DNA from: Symbiodinium natans
Lineage: Eukaryota > Sar > Dinophyceae > Suessiales > Symbiodiniaceae
Direction: 5' to 3'
NCBI GenBank assembly: GCA_905221605.1
Contig: CAJNDS010002443.1
Span: 124,001-188,000, forward strand
Length of the DNA: 64,000 bases
The notes under the pieces were generated by a model, which was not told where the DNA came from, ran no database searches, and saw only the letters and a list, made by a program, of their open reading frames with translations. This document shows positions 56,712 to 64,000 of this stretch, piece after piece; positions within the stretch are counted from its first letter, which is position 1, and each line of letters starts with the position of its first letter. Position numbers and translations under genes: made by a program.

Positions 56712-59219
56712 CTAGAGCTCTGCACGCAAGTCGAAAAAAGCGTCTGGCTTCTTTCGCTGCAGGTACTGTGTCTCTAGGGCGTTTGCAAGTCTCAGGAGCA
56801 CCGCTTCTTCCCAGTGAGCTCCCATCCTTGTGTAGCTTCAGAGCTTTGGCACTTAAAGCCTCAATTGTAGCTATTTCCCCACACTCCACCCATTCTGCTA
56901 CTGTCATGTGTTTCTTGGGCCCTTTTGGGCCCTTGAGGGGCTTCTGCGGCATTCACCACTCTCAAGCACCCTGTTCTCTGATGTTCCCTGCCAAGGCGCA
57001 GGTGCATGCCAATGGGGAGCTTGGTCGAGGCATCATAGCCCACCGGCACACTGATGCCCGGAAGCCCCAGGAGATTTCCGAGGAAGATGTACTTCATCAT
57101 CCTCAGACTCAGACATACTCAGACTAGATGGGGCCTAACTCCTGGTTTTTTCTCAAAGAATAAACAAGGGCACATATTATGGCGACGGCTGCTAATGCTA
57201 TGCCAAGCGTCTGCACGATCAGCGCCGTGTTGCTCTCACCCGCGGAGGCGTCCTCTGGCATCTTTGGCGGCAGGATCCCAATGCTCGGGGACACGATCGC
57301 CTGAACCTTCAGCTTGGTGAAGATCTCTTCGGTGATGTACTTCATTGCCCAACCTCTCAAGAGGTTCGCCGAGTTGAACTCCACTCCAGAGATGGTGTAG
57401 CCAAGGCCCAGCTGGATCCGAGTCCCGGGCTCGAGGTTATGCTTGTTGTAAAGCAGATTGCCGAAGAAGCTCGAGAACTCAACAGAAATGTCCAGACCAT
57501 GAGCCAAGGAGAGAGCTTTGAGGTGGGGCAAAGACACGGAAACCACCTCGGCCCCCAGAGACTTCAGCTTTTCCAGAGCCGCTTTGCAAGTAGAGACAAC
57601 CTGAGCATCGGCATCATTGAAGTGATCCCAGAAGACTCCAAGGCGAATGCCTTTCAGGTCTAAATCCTGGAAGCCCTCGAGATGCACAGGGGGAACGCCA
57701 GCAGCGCCGTAGAGCTGGGCCAAGGGATGGTCCGGGACGCTTTGAGACATGATGGCGTGTGCAAGGGCAGCATCACGGGCGGTTGCAGCAAGGGGGCCCG
57801 TCTTGACCATGGTGCCAAAGACCGTGTCAGGGCTTGAGTCGGGCACACGGCCAAACGTGGGAGCCAAGCCGATGGTGCCTTCCATGGCAGCAGGAATCCG
57901 GATTGAACCGCCGCCGTCCATACCAATTGCCACAGGCACTAGCCCCATTGCCACAGCCACTGCAGAACCCGAGGAGCTGCCCCCACAGTAGTGACTCGCG
58001 TTGTATGCATTTACAGGTGCCTGGAAGTGCACCGAATAGCCTAAGGGTGTAACTCCGAACTCGGTCATTACCGTAGTCCCCACAAGAATGGCACCAGCTT
58101 CACGAAAGAGCCGCACGGTGTTGTCATCCTGCTCTGCCTTTTTGTTGTGTCGGTCTCCACTTGGCCACACAGTTCCTTCACTGAAGATATGGCCCCGGAC
58201 GGAGACCATGTCCTTGACAGCGACCGGCACTCCCTCGAAGATGCTCCGCGGCTTGCCTTCCGCAAGTCGCTGCTCGGACTCCCGCGCCTGGCGCCGGACC
58301 TCCTCTTCGAGCACCGTGACAAAGACCCGGTAGTGACTGGGCAGATTCCGGATGGCTTGCAGCAGCCGCTCCATGGCTGCAGTCGGGGTCCAGGCTCCGC
58401 TCCTGTAGGCTTTGGCATAGTCCTCCACGGTGACATAAACACCGGAGACTCCCGACTCCACGGAGTCAAAGCCCTGCTGCAAGAACTGCTGCACGCTTCC
58501 CGGACCTTGCGCTGCCGCTTCGTGCCGTTGAAACTCCGCGGCCGACAGACGATGCATCGGCTGGTACATGACGGGGCTCTTCCCCTCGTCCACGACCTGC
58601 AAGGCCAGGTCTTGCAACTCGTCGGCACCTCAGTTTAGTTTTATATACAAACCAGATATCAATATGCAGAAAAGGTATCCGCAACCCTTGCAATCTACAG
58701 ACGACAAGTTGAGAGTAGGACTGAGCACATAAGAGCTGCAACACCAGGACCAAAAAAAAAACTACCAGCGTGCAGAGGCATATCCGAAACCACGAACGCA
58801 ACTCAGGCACCATTCTGATTGATGAGGAAACGCCGCAACAGGGGCCCTACAGGACTGTCAGCAAGGAGCCAAGAAATGATTCGAAGCTTGGTGCCGGTTG
58901 CTGCTGGCGCATCGAGCTCCTCCAGGTCGTACGTTGGATCGCCCAGCTGGCGTGATCTACGAGGAGGGAGAGGGGCCGAGAGCTTCGTGATGAGGGGCAG
59001 GAGGACAGCCAAGCTCGCGCCGCACACGGCCAAGCTGCCCAGGTACGTCATGGCTTTCTTCGTGGGTTTAGGGAAAGGACCCAAAGGATGCAACAGGGCC
59101 CATGTCTGCTGCAAAATCCTTGGTGATCTCTCGAACCTCAGGATACTTGTCATTGTGATGATGGTACCATGCGTCCAAGAAACGCTTGCCGAGCACGAAT
59201 GGCAACAGTGCATCACAAG
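56712..59219 (-). CDS. Amidase-signature enzyme (fatty-acid-amide-hydrolase-like), N-terminal membrane anchor
   Basis: This gene encodes a serine hydrolase that cleaves amide bonds; FAAH-type members act on lipid amides at membranes. Exons: 59053-58811, 58628-57209, 57101 to about 56998, and 56826-56712 (stop TAG at 56712-56714). Junctions 58811/58628 (GT-AG) and 57209/57101 (GC-AG) phase exactly; the last donor is unresolved. A segment at 59219-59100 splices in phase to 59053 and may be an extra 5' exon. Near the start is one hydrophobic helix (YLGSLAVCGASLAVLLPLI). The amidase core shows the catalytic Lys in GVPVAVKDMVS, the cis-Ser in CGGSSSGSAVAVA and the nucleophile Ser in GMDGGGSIRIPA. 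The C-terminal exons give FLGNLLGLPGISVPVGYD and HWEEAVLLRLANALETQYLQ, typical of the family's final helices. Total of roughly 620 residues is close to plant/animal FAAH. Substrate is not predictable. Confidence 0.88.
59100..59219 (-). CDS. Coding-like exon of uncertain owner
   Basis: The minus-strand frame reads CDALLPFVLGKRFLDAWYHH then HNDKYPEVREITKDFAADM, clearly protein-like, after an AG at 59221-59220. It ends at a possible GC donor (ATGG|GCCC). A 46-nt intron would join it in phase to 59053 at the start of the amidase exon. Alternatively it runs on to a stop about 20 nt later and is the last exon of the upstream RibD gene or of a third gene. I recognise no domain. Confidence 0.5.
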
Positions 59220-59407
59220 CTCACGTGGCTTCCAGGGGCGGAGCTTGCTGAGAACAACTTTGCCAAGGTTTGCGCTCAGAAGGGCGGCGCTCTTAAGGTG
59301 GCACTAAGGGTGGCCTCTTCTTGGCGAGCTCGCTGCAGCGCTCGCGGCCTCATGGGTCTCGAGAAACAAGCTTGCCCTTCGGATCGCTGAACTTCCAAGC
59401 TTTCCAG

Positions 59408-59434
59408 CTTTGCCGGCTTTGCCGGCTTTGCCCT
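59408..59434. repeat. GCCGGCTTT short tandem repeat
   Basis: Three copies of a 9-bp unit. It lies just downstream of the last recognised RibD exon, where the remaining reductase exons should be. Confidence 0.85.
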
Positions 59435-59449
59435 TCTTTGTTGGGCCCT

Positions 59450-62400
59450 GTGCTCGTGAAGATGAGCGTCGGCGCAGTGGCCGTGTCCATCAACGGGCCC
59501 TCGGTCACTTGGCCACGGGAGTCCAGGACCACACCTGGGCAGCGAAGCAGCTGGCGCGAGTTTTCCGGATGAAGACTTCTTGTGGCCGGTCGGGATACCA
59601 GCCGAAAAGTGCTTCTCCGTGTGTGTTCGATGGTGCCCCAGGCTCTTGCCCCCAGTCCCTTCCTGCAAAAGCGGCGGGGGCGGGGGGGGCTGTCTGTGGA
59701 CTGAAGCTAAAGCATCTCTTCCAAGGCTTCCCAGGTTTTCCCGAGTCTCCTTCAAAGCGCTTCTCCTCAGATGAGGAGAAGTGTGTATTCTGCTCGCATT
59801 TCACACAAAAACCGTTCGCCTCCCGGCCAGAGCTGGGTAGCTGGAGGGCCCTATAGGGCCCTTCACGCCTTCTGCCTCTGGTAAAGGTTTTGGGAAACTT
59901 TCCACATCCTCCATCTTTTCCAGGATGGGTTCAGGGATTCGGGGTTTCGTTACGTAGGGTTCTCGAGGCTGGTGTGGAAGACCCACCTGACTGCTCCTGT
60001 ACATCTGGGCCTCGGGCGCATCGGCGGCTTTGCAGGGGCCGGCTCACCCTCCAAACGAACGGTGAGGCTTGGCCTCCGGAAACTCCAAGAAAATCTGCCG
60101 CGTCGTGTGCACATGCCGGACCGCAGTTGGTGAGCGTCAGAACTGTCGTCATTGCCGTCGTAAGAATCTCATGTTTTGTTTGGCCAGGACGGGGAGAGTT
60201 GGAGAGAAGGGCAGAGACGGAATGAGCAGCAGGAGAGACATGAAAGCGGTGCATCTGCATCGTACTGAATGCATGGCGATTCTGCGAGCAAGGCCTATCA
60301 GCCAAGGCAGTGCCACTACCTGTTCAAAACAATCACAGAGCAGTCGCCCGGTCTCAGAAGACGGGTTTTTTCGCGAAACTCGTCTCGCTTCTGTCGGAGC
60401 TGGGCGCCCGACCCACAAGCACTGCTTGTGATTCAGCACGGAGCCGGTGCGCATCCTGTCTCGCAGGGGCCTCGAACACCGGGTTCCTCACACATCCCAG
60501 GGCCCCATGGACTCTGCACCACGTGGCCTTATGACCAAGAACCATCGTACAATAAGTTGTCTGTTTGGCGATGGAGCTCTCAAAACATCTTGTTCGGAAC
60601 CGTTTGGCAGGTTTGGACGGATTTTCATTCATTGGACATGGCAGAAACGAAGAAGCAAATGGAGCAACCTCTGGATAACTTGCCGACCCTGACGCTTAGG
60701 AGATGCTTCTTTGCACTTTGCCAAAAGGCATCCAAAGATCCACTTCTTCTTTGTTACCCAGGCTGACTGATCCGACATGATCTGAGAATGCTCGTTTCGT
60801 GAGGTTGCCCGGGCTGGTGAGGAGCCCAGAAAATATGGACAGCGAGCCGTGCCGTCTGTGCACTTCCTCTCATGATTGTCAGTAACCGATGCAAACAACA
60901 AAACGCTGAAAGGAGGTAAAACAGAAAGACCAGAAAGCGCATCGCCAAAGCAGCCACAACCAAGAAGAACTAGAATCAAGACAAGAACAAGAATAGGAGC
61001 AATAAGAGTAATAACAATCATCATAATGATACTAATACAGTAGCAAACAAGAACCACAAGAAGAGTGTCAAAGCAAAGTTTCCCGCAAAAGAAACGTGGA
61101 ATGTGTCTTTTGACAAACGTGCCCGCCCGACTCACATCCTGCCTGGGTGATCCACTGGGACGTCTTGTCCTGGCAAGCCTCAGGAAGCTTCAACCCAGTC
61201 AAAGAGCCGGAAGAACGACTCATGACGAGACCGGGCCCCGACGACTCGGCCATCCAAGCTGGTCGCAATCTTGAGAACGACATAAGGCCTGGCAGCGTCA
61301 TGCTGCAACGCTGCCTTTGATCAACTGGAAGGATCTCCTTCGAAGGTTGATTTGGTGTGGCAGAAGATACATGTAACATATATATATATACATATGTATC
61401 TACATCATGATCGTTGCAAACGGCATTGCCTTAAAGGAGCCCCATAGAGGACATCCCTCTCCAGCTATGACATCTTGGCAAAAAGGGAAGTTGAGAAATA
61501 CACCATTTCGCAACTCAATATGACAAGACGGTTCCTCAATTGTGACGCGACAACAATTCAAGTGTTGCACAGAAGCAGACGAAATGGATAATTTGCCTCG
61601 ACGTTGCAATTTTGACGATCAGTAAAGACTCGAGCAGCTTGGCAACAGTTGGAGCTGCGCCAGCCTGCCCGTCCGGCGGTGGTGAAGGTAACTCCGGAAG
61701 GATCGGCGAATAGGGTCCTCTAAAGCGCCGAGTCTGATGGTTCCTCCATCTTCTCCCTGGATCTGAGATTCTCACCATTCGGTTTGTGTCCAAGAGATGC
61801 TTGGAAGCAGTTTTTCAGGTTAAAGTTCGGCGCTAAAAGTCCTCCGCAATGCCCACATCCACCTGCCGCTCACAAAAAGCCGGCTGCGCAAGAGAGAATG
61901 CTATATGCAAGGGGTAACCTCGGAAAATTGAAAACTTGCCTGGATTCCAGCGTCTCGAATAAACTGCACGCCGGCGCCACCAAAGCGCTCGTCAGGATCG
62001 ACGTGGCCAATGACCTTGTGGGCAGGCTTTTGCAATTTGTCGAAGGCGAACGAACTTGAATTTGGCACTCAATTGTGGCTCAGCTCTGTGCGCATCTCTT
62101 CACCTTCTTCGAGACCACGAGTTCGTCGCAGGGCGGCGTGCGCCTGGCAGGTGTGAGATGTTCAAGGATCCTACCGTGATTCAGGCATGTAACGTGCTAT
62201 ATTGAGAACTAAAGACTGAAAGCACAATTGTCCACCCACAAAACCTGAGGCTCCCACTTGCCCGGCCCGCGATGGCAGGGCTCCAGCGTGCTGAATATCG
62301 TGGCCCCGGAGAAGTCCGTGACACCTTTGGCCTTAAAGTCAGAAAAGCTGAAGCTTCTGGATCCCCGTCCTCACAGCCCTAACACTGGATATTTGGCACA

Positions 62401-63424
62401 ACATCAACACCGCCCGTTGAGGCGTGGGTCGGCTCTCGGGCCTCTCGCCATGGCCCGACCCAGCTTTTATGTCATTGTCGCGGCATCGCTGGCATCATTG
62501 GACGTCCGTTTCTCCCTGCATAAGAAAACGTAATCGTACTCAGTGCCGGCTAGACATTTTTTTTGAAAAGGGGTGCCGAATGCCCTTCCGAACGGTGTGG
62601 GGGCTGTTTCCGATGATGCTGCCCCGCACGATCGCCACCATGGTACTCGTTCGCGCGGAGGGGAGCAGCTCATGCATTGGCATTGCCATCTTTACAGCTA
62701 CTCATGGCTTATTGTAGTTTGCTTAAACAGAGATATAGAAGTTATAGAAGCATTGATTGTGCCTATTGTCATGTGTCGACATGCACTTCTCAAGTCTCAA
62801 GTACACGCTTATGCAAGCAGATAGTCACACGGCCAGCTTGCTTAACTTCGAACAAAAAACCTCTGGCAACTCAAAATCGGTTGTTCCTTTTTGATCGTTC
62901 CAGACTTGCCAACAAATACAGTGCTAGAAACGACCACAAAAAAAGATCAACGATGCTTGATTTCTGTCACCTGACTTCCCAACCCAGTTGGCTTCAAGAG
63001 CCTTCAGGTGAAGTGAACGGCGTGGCCAGCCATTCCCCATCAAGCATTTCTGTACGGAAGCGTTCACACTTCACAGCGTTCTCATTGCCCAAAAGCCCTT
63101 AAAAAGTCACTTGCAGAATCCTGAATCAGTCATCTGACAAGCGGCTTCAGCATCCCGAAAAGCTTCCACCTCCGCGTGGGGGCAGCCGGGGCCCCTGGCA
63201 ACTTGAATCGACGAGGGGAAGGTCTGAATGGTTGTATAATGTTGTATATCTCCTTGCGTATACTTGCCTTTACCTGCACATACTTGCACAATGCATCGTC
63301 AAGATGGGAGAAGCACTACGAGCTTTTTAATCTCTTGCCGGTGCAACTTGTGGAAGCCCTCGCCCAACACCGTTCCATCAGCGCCGACGACGATGGCGCC
63401 CACCCAAGGATTCGGAGCCGTGAT
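59450..63424 (-). CDS. ribD: RibD-type bifunctional riboflavin deaminase/reductase, 12 exons found, both ends incomplete
   Basis: RibD deaminates and then reduces the pyrimidine intermediate after GTP cyclohydrolase II; in algae this step is usually plastidial. Exons: 63424-63348, 63194-63143, 62331-62258, 62143-62092, 62014-61940, 61862-61842, 61314-61243, 61178-61143, 60470-60413, 60319-60286, 60067-60018, 59534 to about 59450; all joins are in phase. Deaminase: TAPNPWVGAIVVGADGTVLG, zinc motif CPHAEVEAFRDAEA, then STLEPCHRGPGKRTPPCDEL and GHVDPDERFGGAGVQFIRDA. Reductase: RPYVVLKIATSLDGRV, DKTSQWITQ, DAHRLRAESQAVLVGSGTAL, ADRP, LTVRLEGEPAPAKPPMRVVL, DSRGQVTEGPLMDTATAPTL. The zinc Cys pair is spaced C-x10-C, longer than the usual C-x8-C. 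Donors: about six GC, four GT, one GA or GC. The N-terminal exon with any targeting peptide and the last part of the reductase domain (including the usual EGG motif) were not found. Confidence 0.9.
61380..61399. repeat. Short (TA)n tract
   Basis: About eight TA units followed by CATATG, inside the RibD intron between exons 61842 and 61314. Confidence 0.9.
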
Positions 63425-64000
63425 CTCAGCTAGGCTTTTTTGACTCTTCAGCTGGCTTCCCAAGTCTTCCCAAGTCTTCCCAAGTCTTCCCAAGTGTGCT
63501 CCGAGGAGGTGGCTCGCCTTCCCTGCTCGCCCAGCTTCAACCTCTAGAGGCGAAAGCAGAGGGCCGAGGGGGCCTTCACAGGGACCATGCAGAAACACAG
63601 AGAGCGCCCCTCAAAGCCTTAAGAACCATGCGCCCTGAGCATGAGCTTCACATCCATCTCCTGCAGAGGCAATCAGACAAACACCAAGGAGACCCCAGCA
63701 GAAGTCTCAGCAATTGGCGCCTAAGCGTCCAGAGTGTTGCAGCTTTCAGTCATTGCCGGCTGGAGAGCAGCGACTACCCGGTGACTGCTGTGAGCTACTT
63801 GCTCGAGACGGTCTGTGGATTCAGGGGTGTCATGTCACCACACCTACTAAGGGCGACGCGAAGACAAAATGATACATGACTGAATGAGCGGCACCAGTTG
63901 GGGTTAACAGCTACAGCCATGAACCAGCTGATAGCTCCACCACTGGGCTTTGTCGTGCTGTTGCTGTCTGCATAAGTTGTATTTGCCATGGCCAAAGAAA
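63425..64000. other. Upstream flank of RibD
   Basis: Contains the decamer array at 63456-63495 and no recognisable transit peptide or further RibD exon. A minus-strand GAG-MDVKLMLRAHGS frame after an AG near 63665 could be a 5' exon, but it is too short to judge. Confidence 0.35.
63456..63495. repeat. 10-bp tandem repeat CTTCCCAAGT
   Basis: Four exact head-to-tail copies, about 30 bp upstream (on the minus strand) of the first recognised RibD exon. Confidence 0.97.

Noticed and set aside
57439-58638. Plus-strand frames opposite the amidase
   Set aside because: Antisense shadows of a clearly conserved minus-strand exon.
54900-59390. Similar plus-strand peptides LKVALRYR (about 54965) and LKVALRVA (about 59295)
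   Set aside because: Similarity covers only about eight residues and the surrounding DNA does not match; likely coincidence.
1-64000. CRISPR arrays, bacterial operons, riboswitches or prophage
   Set aside because: Repeats are tandem without unique spacers, genes are intron-rich, and no prokaryotic signals were seen.

Overview
The window looks like nuclear DNA of a dinoflagellate (Symbiodinium-like or a relative). Genes are cut into many short exons. In the models I could phase exactly, most introns start with GC rather than GT. Simple repeats are dense and of many kinds, and a stretch of about 6 kb is packed with broken GC-rich non-LTR retroelements. There are no bacterial-style operons, ribosome binding sites or terminators. 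Most long open frames are chance frames in GC-rich DNA, so I rely on protein motifs and on exon phase.

Five genes are supported by motifs plus in-phase splicing, all on the minus strand. (1) 1-2122: an EAG/KCNH-type voltage-gated K+ channel, running off the left edge. (2) 17382-21467: a complete 15-exon gene for an EttA-type ABC-F translation factor; the model is 1752 nt (583 aa plus stop). (3) 50871-51358: the 3' end of a small CCCH zinc-finger gene. (4) 56712-59053, possibly from 59219: a membrane-anchored amidase-signature (FAAH-like) enzyme. (5) 59450-63424: a RibD-type riboflavin deaminase/reductase in at least 12 exons. RibD and the amidase lie head to tail, only about 230-400 bp apart. 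The last part of the RibD reductase domain could not be found between them.

Weaker coding signal comes from coiled-coil exons on the minus strand (6000-9420 and 13120-15880) and the plus strand (12085-12485, 55736-56298), and from hypothetical frames at 22044-23051, 32540-33280 and 45041-45760.

From 34805 to 40640 there is a mosaic of at least six retroelement fragments, five on the minus strand and one on the plus strand. One reverse transcriptase there carries only one stop and one homopolymer frameshift. A minisatellite follows at 40700-40985 with a relative at 48985-49165. An 8-bp satellite with C/T-variant blocks lies at 43829-44220. An AT-rich, partly fold-back island lies at 45850-46310. 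The remaining stretches (2123-5990, 9421-12080, 15900-17380, 23052-32450, 41170-43800, 46450-48850, 53340-55735) hold no gene I can defend.
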